NCBI GenBank assembly: GCA_040772085.1
Contig: JAXGYU010000001.1
Coordinates: 2,480,001 to 2,544,000 of the forward strand
Direction: 5' to 3'
DNA: 64,000 bases
Source: JAXGMV01 sp040772085
GTDB lineage: Bacteria; Chloroflexota; Anaerolineae; Anaerolineales; Anaerolineaceae
Made by a program: the position numbers and the translations under genes
In this document: positions 1-9,300 of the stretch, one piece after another
How positions within the stretch are numbered: the first letter of the stretch is position 1
Layout: every line of letters begins with the position of its first letter
The notes under the pieces: model-generated
Seen by the model: the letters and a program-made list of their open reading frames with translations, nothing else
The model's database searches: none
What the model was told of the DNA's origin: nothing

Positions 1-1
1 T

Positions 2-1048
2 TCACCTTTTACTGGTGATCCGCGCGGTGAGCTCAAGCGCGCCCTCGAACGTCTGCGCCAGGAACGCGGCTGGGTCTATTACGTCGGCGCCGAGCCGGAA
101 TTCTTCCTTTTCAAACGCAATGGCGGCAACGACATCCATCCCGTTCCGCATGATGTCGGCGAATATTTTGATTTCTCACCCAATGATGAGGCGGTGCGTG
201 TCCGCACGGAACTGATGGAGACGCTATCGATTATGGGCATCGATGTTGAGGTCGGACATCACGAGAATGCCCGCGGTCAGCACGAGATTGATTTCCACTA
301 TTCAGACGCGTTGCATGCGGCTGACAATGTGGTGACGATGAAATACACCGTCAAAGCCATATCAGCCAAGAATGGGCTGGTAGCGTCATTCATGCCGAAA
401 CCTGTCGTGGGCGTCAACGGCTCGGGCATGCATTGTCACCAGAGCCTGTTCAATACCGAAGGCGAGAATCTGTTCTTCGATGAGCAGGACTGCTACAACC
501 TCAGTCCGCTGGCCTATGAGTTCATCGCTGGGCAGCTTGAGAATGCTCGGCCAATGTCGGCGGTCATCTCCCCGACAATCAACTCCTATAAACGGCTTGT
601 GCCGGGTTACGAGGCGCCGGTGTATGTCGGTTGGGCTCAGACCAATCGCTCGGCACTGATCCGCATTCCACGCTACCTCCACGGGCATAAGAGCGCCACC
701 CGCGCTGAACTGCGCTGTCCGGATCCATCCTGCAACCCTTACCTGGCGTTCCGTGCCATGCTGGTCTGCGCGCTGGATGGCATAGACCGCCAACTGCCAT
801 GTCCCGAGCCGCTGAATCACATCAATATTTATGAACTCACGGTCGAGGATCGCAGGCAGATGGGCATCAGCGACCTGCCGGTCACGCTCTCACGGGCTAT
901 GGATGATTTTGAAGCCAGCGATCTGATGCGCGACTCTTTTGGTCCGGTCTTGTTTGAGGCCTTCGTGCGCGCCAAGCGGGCTGAATGCGACGAGTATCGC
1001 AAGCAGGTGAGTGACTGGGAACTGACGCGCTACCTGGAGAACGCGTAA
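2..1048 (+). CDS. glnA: Glutamine synthetase, type I (5' end outside window)
   Basis: Makes glutamine from glutamate, ammonia and ATP in the cytosol. The frame is open from base 2 to the stop at 1046-1048, leaving about 348 residues. Family members are usually 440-450 residues, so roughly the first 95 are missing. Visible signatures are AEPEFFLF (metal-binding Glu), GQHEIDF, NGSGMHCHQSLF (nucleotide/metal region) and KRLVPGYEAPVYVGW with NRSALIRIP (glutamate/ATP contacts). The short total length suggests the unadenylylated Gram-positive-like class, but regulation cannot be judged from a fragment. The gene converges on the leftward regulator at 1108 and shares the hairpin at 1069-1100. An internal ATG at 194 is not the start, because conserved family sequence continues upstream of it. 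Confidence 0.95.
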   Translation, partial: SPFTGDPRGELKRALERLRQERGWVYYVGAEPEFFLFKRNGGNDIHPVPHDVGEYFDFSPNDEAVRVRTELMETLSIMGIDVEVGHHENARGQHEIDFHYSDALHAADNVVTMKYTVKAISAKNGLVASFMPKPVVGVNGSGMHCHQSLFNTEGENLFFDEQDCYNLSPLAYEFIAGQLENARPMSAVISPTINSYKRLVPGYEAPVYVGWAQTNRSALIRIPRYLHGHKSATRAELRCPDPSCNPYLAFRAMLVCALDGIDRQLPCPEPLNHINIYELTVEDRRQMGISDLPVTLSRAMDDFEASDLMRDSFGPVLFEAFVRAKRAECDEYRKQVSDWELTRYLENA

Positions 1049-1068
1049 GACGATAAGGTCTGAATAAA

Positions 1069-1100
1069 AGAGAAGCCCCTGAATACTCAGGGGCTTCTCT
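1069..1100 (-). terminator. Intrinsic terminator between convergent genes
   Basis: A perfect 12-bp stem (AGAGAAGCCCCT, 1069-1080, with its complement at 1089-1100) surrounds an 8-nt loop. On the minus strand it is followed by a T-rich stretch (complement of 1061-1068), so it suits the end of the leftward regulator gene. It may also stop glutamine synthetase transcripts arriving from the left. Confidence 0.8.
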
Positions 1101-1107
1101 GTGGCTG

Positions 1108-1746
1108 CTAGAGGTTAGGTGCCTCATCGACGGGTGATTTCAGCGGCAGGTTCACCAGGATCGTTTTGAAATACGGCAACTGTAAATAATCTTCCCGTTC
1201 CACGTTGCCGGCATGGATTTCGCGAATTTGATTTGCCAGTTCGCCCATTTTCTCTACAACCACATTGATTTGTTCATCAGTCAGATGCACGCCGAAATTA
1301 AAGACAAAATTATCGCTGCCTTGCTCGTCATCGAGCGTCCTGATTTTACGATACGATACGTCGAGGACGCAGGACAGAAAATCATTGCTCGCCTGTGTGA
1401 AACGTTTGTTATAAGTGATATCCTCCGGATGCGCGTTGGCGTACTCCGCGAGCTTGTCATAACTGAAAAAGTGCGCCCGGCTGATGTAATACTTTTCGAG
1501 AATGCCATTGACCAGCTTGTTGTATGCCGGCTTGACCAGGCCATTGCCTTCCAGCACTTTGATGTGATAGTACGCTTTCGGCCGGGTGACATCGATTGCC
1601 CGCGCCAGTTGTGCTGTGTTCTTCGGAGTATAGGTGAGCTGCTCAATCAGGCGATGACGCAGTCTGGAAGACATCGCTTCCAGTTGGTTGAGGTTTTCGA
1701 GATAGTAGATCTTCTCGATTTGAATTTTTTCGGCGGCATTCCCCAT
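1108..1746 (-). CDS. Winged-helix transcriptional regulator (ArsR-like)
   Basis: A 212-residue DNA-binding protein. Residues about 20-80 form an ArsR/HTH_20-type winged helix: a helix with SSRLRHRLIEQL, then TAQLARAIDVTRPKAYYHIKVL as helix-turn-helix and recognition helix, then LVKPAYN as wing. The remaining ~130 residues are a predicted mixed alpha/beta domain I do not recognise, perhaps for ligand sensing or dimerisation. No Cys-pair metal site typical of ArsR/SmtB is visible, so a peptide or metabolite signal is more likely than metal. The start ATG has AAAGG nearby upstream. It lies 57 bp after the last permease gene of the peptide importer, on the same strand, and probably controls that operon. 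The palindrome at 5513-5528 is its most obvious candidate operator (inference). Confidence 0.8.
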   Translation of the reverse strand: MGNAAEKIQIEKIYYLENLNQLEAMSSRLRHRLIEQLTYTPKNTAQLARAIDVTRPKAYYHIKVLEGNGLVKPAYNKLVNGILEKYYISRAHFFSYDKLAEYANAHPEDITYNKRFTQASNDFLSCVLDVSYRKIRTLDDEQGSDNFVFNFGVHLTDEQINVVVEKMGELANQIREIHAGNVEREDYLQLPYFKTILVNLPLKSPVDEAPNL

Positions 1747-1803
1747 TGCAAAACCTTTAATTGTAAGAATGAGTTCAACCTCCCATTGCGGGAGCGTGTT
1801 GCG

Positions 1804-2724
1804 CTATTTGGCTTTTTCTTTGCGGGTTCTCGGGTCGAGCGCGTCTCGCAAACCATTGCCAAACAGATTTACAGAAAGCATGGTGAGAAAGATTGCCAGC
1901 CCGGGATAGAAGGACATCCACGGCGCGATACGCAGGTATTCGCGACCATAGTTTAACATAGCTCCCCATTCCGGAGAAGGAGGCTGTGCGCCCATACCGA
2001 GGTAACTCAGACCGGCGGTCATCATGATGGCGCCGGCGAGATCGAGCGTGCCGTAGATCAGGATCGGCGAGATGATGTTCGGCAGAATATGCTTGAACAT
2101 AATCCGTCCGGCTCTCGAGCCGACGATCTTCGCCGCGGTCACGTACTCGAAATTCTTGGCTTGAATCACCGACCCGCGGAATAACCTGGAATAGCCCGGA
2201 ATGCTTGCCAGACCAATGACGACGATCACCGTGCCCAGGTTCGGTCCAAAGGCGGCGATGACACTGAAAACCAGCAAGATGGTCGGGAATGCCCAGAAGA
2301 TTTCAATGATGCGCTGGACAATGTCATCGATCAGACCGCCAAAGTAACCGGTGATCAGACCGATCACGACACCGCCGCTCAGGCCGATCAGGATGGCAAA
2401 GTAACCGGCGCGCATTGACTCACGGCCGCCATAGAGGACGCGGCTGAGTACGTCACGCCCGAGATCGTCGGTACCGAAGGGATGTGTCGATGAGGGTGAG
2501 GTCAGGATTTGTCCGAAGTCCATCGCTACGGGATCATAGGGCGCGATGACCGGCGCGAGAATGGTGATCAGCGTCACCAGCATAAAACCGGTGAACCCGA
2601 TCTGCGCCAGCGGATGTCTGACCAAAACTTCCAGGCTGCGCATCCACGGACGCTGTCTGTGACTTTTGTACCAGGAATTGAAAAAGGATGACTTTTCGAT
2701 TGGTTTGGTTTCTACGCTCATCAT
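1804..2724 (-). CDS. Peptide/nickel-type ABC transporter permease (DppC/OppC family)
   Basis: Inner-membrane permease, 306 residues, the usual length for this family. It has an N-terminal cytoplasmic stretch, a first membrane helix at about residues 40-60 (FTGFMLVTLITILAPVI), the OppC-type segment HPFGTDDLGRDVLSRVLYG, and a BPD_transp_1 core of about five helices. The coupling (EAA) loop is EYVTAAKIVGSRAGRIMFKH followed by ILPN, the docking site for the ATPase. The C-terminal GLSYLGMGAQPPSPEWG motif is typical of DppC. It is the second permease of the operon, eight bases downstream of the DppB-like gene. Substrate cannot be read from the sequence; di/oligopeptides are the default family expectation. 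Confidence 0.93.
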   Translation of the reverse strand: MMSVETKPIEKSSFFNSWYKSHRQRPWMRSLEVLVRHPLAQIGFTGFMLVTLITILAPVIAPYDPVAMDFGQILTSPSSTHPFGTDDLGRDVLSRVLYGGRESMRAGYFAILIGLSGGVVIGLITGYFGGLIDDIVQRIIEIFWAFPTILLVFSVIAAFGPNLGTVIVVIGLASIPGYSRLFRGSVIQAKNFEYVTAAKIVGSRAGRIMFKHILPNIISPILIYGTLDLAGAIMMTAGLSYLGMGAQPPSPEWGAMLNYGREYLRIAPWMSFYPGLAIFLTMLSVNLFGNGLRDALDPRTRKEKAK

Positions 2725-2732
2725 CCTCTCCT

Positions 2733-3653
2733 TTAACTCAGGCGGATGCGCGGATCGATGTAGGCGTACAAGACATCGATCAACAAGTTGAAGAAGACGA
2801 AGAGCACCGCGGTGAATAACACCGCGCCCTGGATTTCAGGGAAGTCGCGCGCCATAATCGCGTTAATCATGAATCTGCCCAAGCCGGGTCGCGCGAACAC
2901 GCTTTCCGTGAAGACCGCGCCTGTCAGCAGGTTGACCGACAAGATGCCGAGGTAGGTGATGATGGGGATGAAGGCATTGCGCAAAATGTGCCGGCTGAGG
3001 ATTTGCGGCTGACGGACGCCTTTTGCCCTGGCTGTGCGGACGTAATCTTCCGACAGCACTTCCAGCATACTGCCGCGCGTCAGAATGGTCAGGACCGCGG
3101 TTGGTCCAATCGAGAGCGCGATAGTTGGCAAGATCAGCGCGCTCAGACCACTCCCTTCAGAGATGCTGATCCAGTTTAAATACACCCCGAATACGAAGAT
3201 CATCATGATCGCCAGCCAGAATACAGGGATGGAGATCATCGTCAGGTCGAGAAAAATAATAAACCGGTCAACAAAGGTATTGTTCTTCCAGGCAGCCAGC
3301 ATGCCGAGGGGTATGCCAATCGAAATCGCTACGACGAGCGCGGCACCTGCCAGTTGCGCGGTTGAGGGGAAACGCAGCATGATACTGCGCATGACGTCTT
3401 TTTGGCCGCGATAGGACACACCGAGATTGCCCTGAGCCGCGTTTAGCAGAAAACGTCCGTACTGGATATGCACCGGATCATCCAACCCCAATTGCTGGCG
3501 CAAGCGGGCAACTGATTCCTTGCTGGCTGTAGGTCCAGCCATCAGACGGGCAGGGTCGCCGGGGGTAACTTTCGCGATGATGAAAACCAGCAACGATACG
3601 CCCAGCAGGACGGGAATCATAAGCAATAATCGCCGAAGAATGTATCCGTACAT
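2733..3653 (-). CDS. Peptide/nickel-type ABC transporter permease (DppB/OppB family)
   Basis: Inner-membrane permease, 306 residues. The N-terminus (YILRRLLLMIPVLLGVSLLVFI) is the classic DppB first helix, followed by the periplasmic PGDPARLMAG segment and the QLGLDDPVHIQYGRFL motif. The core has about five further helices, and the EAA loop is EDYVRTARAKGVRQPQIL-SRHILRNA. It precedes the DppC-like gene on the same strand and follows the binding-protein gene. A 13-bp hairpin lies in the gap upstream (3675-3711). Partners are the DppC-like permease and the lipoprotein at 3760-5475. No cognate ATPase genes are in the window. Confidence 0.93.
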   Translation of the reverse strand: MYGYILRRLLLMIPVLLGVSLLVFIIAKVTPGDPARLMAGPTASKESVARLRQQLGLDDPVHIQYGRFLLNAAQGNLGVSYRGQKDVMRSIMLRFPSTAQLAGAALVVAISIGIPLGMLAAWKNNTFVDRFIIFLDLTMISIPVFWLAIMMIFVFGVYLNWISISEGSGLSALILPTIALSIGPTAVLTILTRGSMLEVLSEDYVRTARAKGVRQPQILSRHILRNAFIPIITYLGILSVNLLTGAVFTESVFARPGLGRFMINAIMARDFPEIQGAVLFTAVLFVFFNLLIDVLYAYIDPRIRLS

Positions 3654-3674
3654 ATCGTCTCCTGATTGATGTTT

Positions 3675-3711
3675 TGATAGGGGCAGGCTTGGATGTTACC
3701 TGCCCCTATCA
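3675..3711 (-). other. Intercistronic hairpin between binding protein and permease genes
   Basis: A perfect 13-bp stem (arms 3675-3687 and 3699-3711, TGATAGGGGCAGG and complement) with an 11-nt loop lies in the 106-bp gap between the lipoprotein stop and the DppB start. On the coding (minus) strand it is followed by A-rich rather than T-rich sequence. It is therefore better read as an RNA-stabilising or processing hairpin than as a full terminator. Such elements commonly make the binding protein more abundant than the permeases. Confidence 0.55.
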
Positions 3712-3759
3712 TCATTTCTCAGAGTGCGCTTTCCTTAGGGAAAGACTTTAAACATAATC

Positions 3760-5475
3760 TTACGGCAGGTCGGTGAAGTACGCATCCATCAGGTTGAGAC
3801 CAGTCTGAGATGAGTACGAGGTACCTGCGAGGTTGGAATGCAGAGCGGTGAACCACTCGCGTGAGTAGAGCGGCAGCACCGTCGCTTCTTTGATCAGCCA
3901 GGCTTCGGTATCACAGACAGCTTTCTGCCGTTCTACCGGGTCGATCAAAGTTCTGGTTGATTCGAGCAGAGCGTCAAGTTCAGGATCCGCGACGCGTGAG
4001 AAGTTGGAGCCGCCAATCGATGAAGAGTGGAACATCATGTGCAGCATGTCAGCTTCCGGCCAGGCGTAGTGCAGGGTGCCCATGACATAATCGCCATCGG
4101 TGTACATCGGTGACGCGGTCGGCCAGTCGAATTGCTCAATTTTCACATCCGCACCCATCTGACGCCACATCTCAACAAGGATCTGTGAGTACTGGGCATA
4201 GGTCTCGGGGGTCAGGGATTTGAAGACGAACGACAATGGTTTGCCATCAATTTCATAGATACCGGTAGAGCTGTTCATTGTATAACCGGCTTCTTCCAGC
4301 TTGGCTTTCGCGCCTTCGAGGTCAAATTTCAGACCAGTGCCTTCGACGTCAGCGCAGTATCCGAGCTGTGAGGGTGAGAGGGTGCCATCCAACGTAACGC
4401 CATAACCCTTGCCGACGACATCCACGATGGTCTGTTTGTTGACAGCCATGCTGAAGGCTTCGCGAACGAGCAGGTTATCGAATGGCCAGACCTCGAGGTT
4501 CCAGATGACGTAGTAATAACCGGTGGTCAGGTCAGTCAGCAACTGGAAGTCGGGATTATTTTCGAATGCCGGCAGGTCTTTTGCCTGAATTGAGAAGGCG
4601 GTGATTTCACCAGCCTGGAAGGCAGCCAACTGCGTGGTGTAGTCAGGCAGAATGCGATATTCGACGGTTTCGATATGATACGGGCCAGTATTGGCGCCTT
4701 CATAAACTTTGGGACCCCAGTTGTAGTCGGGGTTGCGGGTCAGGACAATTTTCTCATCGTTGACCCACTCTTTGAACATGTAGGGCCCGACGGAGGTGAC
4801 GGTCGTCCAGCCGTAGTCATCACCGGCTTCTTCCACGGCGCGCTTGCTGTAAGGCGCAAGGTAGTCACCGTAGGTGAAGGTGTTCAGGATCGGGAAGTAG
4901 GGTTCGTCAAGTGTAATCACCAGCGTGTAATCGTCGGTGGCTTCCCATCCGGCGAGCGCGCTGAGCAGGTCAGCGGTCACGGGTGAGACGAAATCTTCCG
5001 CTGTCGCGCGGTCGAAGGTATAAACCCAGTCATTCGCGGTCAGCGGATCGCCATTGTGGAACTTGACATCCTGGCGAAGTTTGAAGGTGTATGTCTTGCC
5101 ATCTTCGCTGATATCCCAGCTTTCGGCCAGGTAGGGAATATAGTTCCCTTCCATATCTTTGGTCAGCAGGGAGCCGCCCAGCCAGCCGAGAACACCGCTG
5201 GTGATCGCGAAGCCCGACTTCTGGATATCCAGGGTATCGGGTTGTTCTTGTGAGGTCAAGACATAGGTGCCGCCGACTTTTGCTTCACCGCTCGGTGCGG
5301 GTGCTTCAGCCGCGGCTTCGGTTGCAGCTTCTGTTGCTGGCGCAGTCTCTCCGGAAGCGGGCGCTTCTGTTGCCGCTGCTTCGGTCACGGCCGGCGTGGC
5401 CGCTGGCGTACAGGCCGAGAGTACCAGTACAACTGCAAGGAACAGGTAGAACAGGGTGGTAGTCGTTCTTTTCAT
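3760..5475 (-). CDS. Peptide ABC transporter substrate-binding lipoprotein (SBP_bac_5 family)
   Basis: Extracytoplasmic binding protein, 571 residues. Residues 1-21 form a lipoprotein signal peptide (KRTTTT, then hydrophobic FYLFLAVVLVLSAC) with the lipobox Cys at about 21. An Ala/Thr/Glu/Pro-rich linker follows to about residue 65, typical of Chloroflexota lipoproteins. The mature domain has family-5 signatures: GGTYVLTSQEQPDTLD, YLAESWDISEDGKTYTFKLR with DVKFHNGDPLTANDW, and late PLYSREW. It belongs to the peptide/nickel (cluster C) class; the ligand is not predictable. It is the first gene of the leftward operon, and its promoter and a palindromic operator candidate lie in 5513-5569. ATG at 5475 follows an AAGGAG-type ribosome site. 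Confidence 0.93.
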   Translation of the reverse strand: MKRTTTTLFYLFLAVVLVLSACTPAATPAVTEAAATEAPASGETAPATEAATEAAAEAPAPSGEAKVGGTYVLTSQEQPDTLDIQKSGFAITSGVLGWLGGSLLTKDMEGNYIPYLAESWDISEDGKTYTFKLRQDVKFHNGDPLTANDWVYTFDRATAEDFVSPVTADLLSALAGWEATDDYTLVITLDEPYFPILNTFTYGDYLAPYSKRAVEEAGDDYGWTTVTSVGPYMFKEWVNDEKIVLTRNPDYNWGPKVYEGANTGPYHIETVEYRILPDYTTQLAAFQAGEITAFSIQAKDLPAFENNPDFQLLTDLTTGYYYVIWNLEVWPFDNLLVREAFSMAVNKQTIVDVVGKGYGVTLDGTLSPSQLGYCADVEGTGLKFDLEGAKAKLEEAGYTMNSSTGIYEIDGKPLSFVFKSLTPETYAQYSQILVEMWRQMGADVKIEQFDWPTASPMYTDGDYVMGTLHYAWPEADMLHMMFHSSSIGGSNFSRVADPELDALLESTRTLIDPVERQKAVCDTEAWLIKEATVLPLYSREWFTALHSNLAGTSYSSQTGLNLMDAYFTDLP

Positions 5476-5512
5476 CTCAGTCTCCTTATTGGACTTGGTC
5501 GAACCAGTAAGC

Positions 5513-5528
5513 TGTCAAATATTTGACA
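5513..5528. promoter_or_regulatory. Perfect 16-bp palindrome, candidate operator
   Basis: TGTCAAATATTTGACA is a perfect inverted repeat. It lies just downstream of the predicted start site of the leftward importer operon (promoter 5541-5569), a position from which a bound repressor would block transcription. Its right half also forms a TTGACA that, with TATATG at 5545-5550 (16-bp spacer), could act as a rightward promoter. The winged-helix regulator encoded at the end of the same operon is the natural candidate ligand. This assignment is inference. Confidence 0.55.
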
Positions 5529-5540
5529 TCCTTGCTAGAT

Positions 5541-5569
5541 AGTGTATATGAGGCTCGCAAGCGTGTCAA
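5541..5569 (-). promoter_or_regulatory. Sigma-70-type promoter of the peptide importer operon
   Basis: On the minus strand, TTGACA (5569-5564) and TACACT (5546-5541) are separated by 17 bp. This places transcription start near 5534, about 60 nt upstream of the lipoprotein start codon and directly before the 5513-5528 palindrome. Confidence 0.6.
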
Positions 5570-5621
5570 GTGACTTTAATAATGGCCGCAAACGTGTGTC
5601 TATGATGACGGCAAACGTGTG
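5557..5621 (+). repeat. Three direct repeats GCAARCGTGT in the divergent control region
   Basis: GCAAGCGTGTC (5557-5567), GCAAACGTGTG (5588-5598) and GCAAACGTGTG (5611-5621) occur in the same orientation, with start-to-start distances of 31 and 23 bp, roughly three and two helical turns. The first copy overlaps the -35 region of the leftward promoter. They lie between the importer operon and pth and look like binding sites for an activator or repressor. No regulator can be assigned. Confidence 0.4.
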
Positions 5622-5729
5622 CCAGCAGGTAAAAAATTAGGGAGAAGAGACCGTTTCCAGACCAGTTTCTGGCAGGTTAGGCAGTGATATGTTAGTATTA
5701 TCGGTTGCCAATTGTCGTTTAGGTGGATT

Positions 5730-6353
5730 ATGTGGTCATTTTTCAGGAACTTATTCAAACGCGAGGAACAGCAGGTGGACTTTCTAATCATCGGTTTAGG
5801 CAACCCGGGGCGTGAGTATAAAAATACCCGCCATAATGCCGGCTTTCTGGCTGTAGACCATCTCAGCCAGAAATTTGACATCCCGATCACCCGTCATCAG
5901 TTCAAGGCGCTTTACGGTCAGGGCAGGGTGGGTGAGCATAAGATCATTCTGGCGAAGCCGACGACCTATATGAATCTGTCCGCGCAATCGGTTGTGCCCA
6001 TGAGCAAGTTCTACAAAGTACCGCTTGAGAACCTGATCATCCTGCATGACGATGTGGACCTGCCGCTGGGCACATTGCGCATTCGCTCCGAAGGCGGTGC
6101 CGGCGGACAGAAAGGCATGGCGTCCATTATCGAAGCCAGCGGTTCGCAGGAGATTGCTCGAATGCGCATAGGCATTGGCAGACCGCCGGGCAGAATGGCG
6201 GTCAGCGACTACGTCCTAGAGAATTTCACCCAGCCTGAGCAGATCCTGCTCGACAGGTTATTCGATCGCATTCACGCAGCAATCACGCTGTGGATGGAGC
6301 AGGGGATCAAGGCTGCCATCAGTAAATATAACGGACCCATGCCCGATGCATGA
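5730..6353 (+). CDS. pth: Peptidyl-tRNA hydrolase
   Basis: Releases tRNA from peptidyl-tRNA that drops off ribosomes; cytosolic. Family signatures are GLGNPGREY, NTRHNAGF (catalytic His), YMNLSAQSV (substrate Asn), HDDVDLPLG (catalytic Asp) and GGAGGQKGMASI, a variant of the usual GGHGGHNG loop. Two starts are plausible. ATG at 5730 has AGGTGG only 3 nt upstream and gives a basic 15-residue extension. GTG at 5775 has GAGGA at good distance and gives the canonical 192 residues. A TTG at 5712 has no ribosome site. The stop overlaps mfd by 8 bp, so the two are cotranscribed and probably translationally coupled. Confidence 0.95.
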   Translation: MWSFFRNLFKREEQQVDFLIIGLGNPGREYKNTRHNAGFLAVDHLSQKFDIPITRHQFKALYGQGRVGEHKIILAKPTTYMNLSAQSVVPMSKFYKVPLENLIILHDDVDLPLGTLRIRSEGGAGGQKGMASIIEASGSQEIARMRIGIGRPPGRMAVSDYVLENFTQPEQILLDRLFDRIHAAITLWMEQGIKAAISKYNGPMPDA

Positions 6354-9300
6354 TCTGCTAGACCGTATCAAACACAGTGAGCTGTTTGATGACCTGACGG
6401 AGAGCCTGACTACGGGTGCAAACGGGAAGGTTTTACTGAACCTTTCCCGCGCCAGCCGTTTGCCCGTGCTAAGCGCGTTGTTCGAGCAGCTAGGGGTTCC
6501 CGTGTTGTTTGTCACGGCCCGTTCGGATCAGGTGCTGAGCTACATGGAAGAGCTGAATACCTGGCTGCCTGACGCCGCCCGACAGACCTTTCCGGAACCG
6601 AACCCACTCTTCTATGAGCGTGCGGCTTGGGGTATCAGCAACCGCAACGAGCGGCTGCGCACGCTGACACGCTTCGCCTTGCAGCATCATCCGACCTGGC
6701 GCAAGAATCAACCGCCGCTGCTGGTGATGGCCCCCGTACGGGCGCTGATGACGACCTTGCTGCCCAGACGTGAATTCCTGCGCCTGACCCGTCACCTGAA
6801 GCTCAATCAGCGCATGCCGCCCAGCGGACTGAGCCGCGAGCTGTTTGATATCGGCTATCAGCCGGTCAACGTCGTCAGCAATCCGGGTGAGTTCTCAGCC
6901 CGTGGCGGTATCCTCGATTACTGGTCGCCGGCAGAGGGGCTGCCGGTACGGCTAGAATTCTTCGGCGATGAGATCGACACCCTGCGGGCGTTTGATGCCG
7001 CCAGCCAGCGCACCATCCGCCAGATCAGCGAATCAGTCGTGACGCCGGCGCGAGAAATCCTGCCAGTCCACGCGCGCGGCGTGGTTGCTGATCTCGATAA
7101 GCTCGAAGAATTTGACATTCCATTGGTGTATCCCGAGCGCAGCAGCCTGCTCGATTACCTGCCCGCGAATACCGTCGTCGTGCTGGATGACCAGGATTAT
7201 CTGCAAACTGTCGCGGAAGAGATCGAAGAGCAGGCGATACGCATGCGTGCCGAAGCTGTTGCTGAAGGCGTACTGGATGCCGCCTATCCCGTCCCGTATC
7301 TGACATGGTCGGAAATCGACGATCATCTGCACAACCTGCGTACCGTGGAATTGAGCGCCAAACCGGAGTTGATCACCAACCCGTTGGGTGAACGCTTCCA
7401 GTCCGGGGAACGCTTTGGCGGCAGGATCAAGCCCTTTATCGATGCCGCGGAAGCCATACTGGCAGAAGGAAACCCGATCCACGTTGTCTCCAGACAGGTC
7501 TCGCGGCTGGCTGAGATCTGGCAGGATCACGCGCGGATTAAAAATCTCGAGGTCTCACCGACGTTCAGTGAAGGTATCCTGCGTGAGGGCTGGATCTTTG
7601 AGGATGATGACGGCAAGCAAATTCATCTCCTGACGGATGGCGAAGTCTTTGGCTGGGAGCACTTGCGCTCACGAGCCAAGCCGCGTAAGCGGACAGATAC
7701 TCCCGAGACACATTTTGAAGACCTGCGCATGGGCGACTGGGTTGTCCATGTCGATTACGGCATTGGTCAGTATGCCGGCCTGGTCAAGAGGATACTCGAG
7801 GGCGCCGAGCGTGAGTTCCTGCTGGTTGATTACGCTGGCGGCGATCAGTTGTATGTTCCCATCCACCAGGCTGACCGGCTCAGCCGCTATATCGGTCCAG
7901 GTGGCGAAACACCGGTCGCGACACGGCTGGGCACCACAGAGTGGGTTCAATCACGCCAGCGGGTCAAGGAAGCGGTCGCGCAGGTAGCGAAAGAACTGCT
8001 GGAATTGTATTCAAAGCGGCAGATGGCGACCGGGTTCCAGTTCCAGCCTGACAGTCCCTGGCAGCGTGAGATGGAAGAGAGTTTCCCCTATATCGAAACC
8101 GCCGACCAGACCAGCGCCATTGATGCTGTGAAACGCGATATGGAAAGTACCCGTCCGATGGACCGCCTGATCTGCGGTGATGTCGGTTACGGCAAGACAG
8201 AGGTTGCCATCCGGGCTGCCTTCAAGGCAGTCATGAATGGGAAACAGGTTGCCTTATTAGTGCCGACGACAGTCCTGGCACAGCAGCATTTTGAGACGTT
8301 CAGGCAACGGATCGCGCCGTTCCCGGTAGAGATCGAAATGCTCTCTCGCTTCAGGACGCCAAAGGAACAGGACGCGATCATCAAACGGATTGCCAAAGGG
8401 GAAGTCGATATCGTGATCGGCACACACCGGCTGATTCAGGATGATGTCCAGTTCAAGGATCTGGGTTTGCTGATCATCGATGAAGAGCAGCGCTTCGGCG
8501 TCACGCATAAGGAGCACTTCAAGAAGCTGCGCACAGAAGTAGACGTCCTGACCATGACGGCGACGCCAATCCCGCGTACGCTCTACATGGCCATGACCGG
8601 CGTGCGCGATATCTCGACCATCAACACGCCGCCGGAAGAACGGCTGCCGGTGATTACGCATATCGGCCCTTATGACCAGAAGCTGGTGCGTTACGCCATT
8701 GTGCGCGAGATGGAACGGGGCGGGCAGGTTTTCATGGTGCATAACCGTGTCCAGACCATCCACGGCATGAAGCTGCACCTCAACCAACTGGTGCCTGACG
8801 CGCGCGTTGGTGTCGCCCACGGACAAATGCCCGAGAACCAGCTCTCCGAGGTGATGCGCCAGTTCACCAAGGGCGATATCGACGTGCTGCTGTGCACGTC
8901 CATCATCGAATCCGGTCTGGATATCCCCAATGCCAATACGCTGATCGTCGATCGCGGTGACACCTTTGGGCTGGCACAGCTCTATCAGTTGCGCGGTCGG
9001 GTCGGGCGCGGCGCCCAGCGGGCTTATGCCTACTTCTTCCGCCATCGCAAGCGCGCGCCAACACCGGAAGGTCTTGAGCGGATGGAGACAATTGCTGAGA
9101 ACACGCAGCTTGGCGCGGGCTACTCGATAGCCATGCGTGACCTGGAGATGCGCGGTGCCGGCGATATGCTGGGCACGCGTCAATCAGGGTATATCGCAGC
9201 GGTCGGTTTTCACCTCTACACGCGCATGCTGGCGACGGCAGTGCGTGAGGCGCGTGAAGGCAAACAGCTTGATCCGGTGGATCAGGTAGCCGGCGAGATT

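Noticed and set aside
1213..1956. 247-codon rightward frame across the regulator and the DppC-like permease end
   Set aside because: It spans two genes on the other strand, including their gap, and would need to ignore the real family motifs. No ribosome site.
5523..5550. Rightward promoter for pth (TTGACA-16-TATATG)
   Set aside because: The hexamers are acceptable, but the left one is simply half of the 16-bp palindrome, and the distance to pth is about 180 bp. Not listed as a separate feature, only mentioned as a possibility.
8257..9183. 308-codon frame antisense to mfd
   Set aside because: It lies wholly inside a clearly coding gene on the other strand and its product has no coherent motif; typical antisense shadow in GC-rich DNA.
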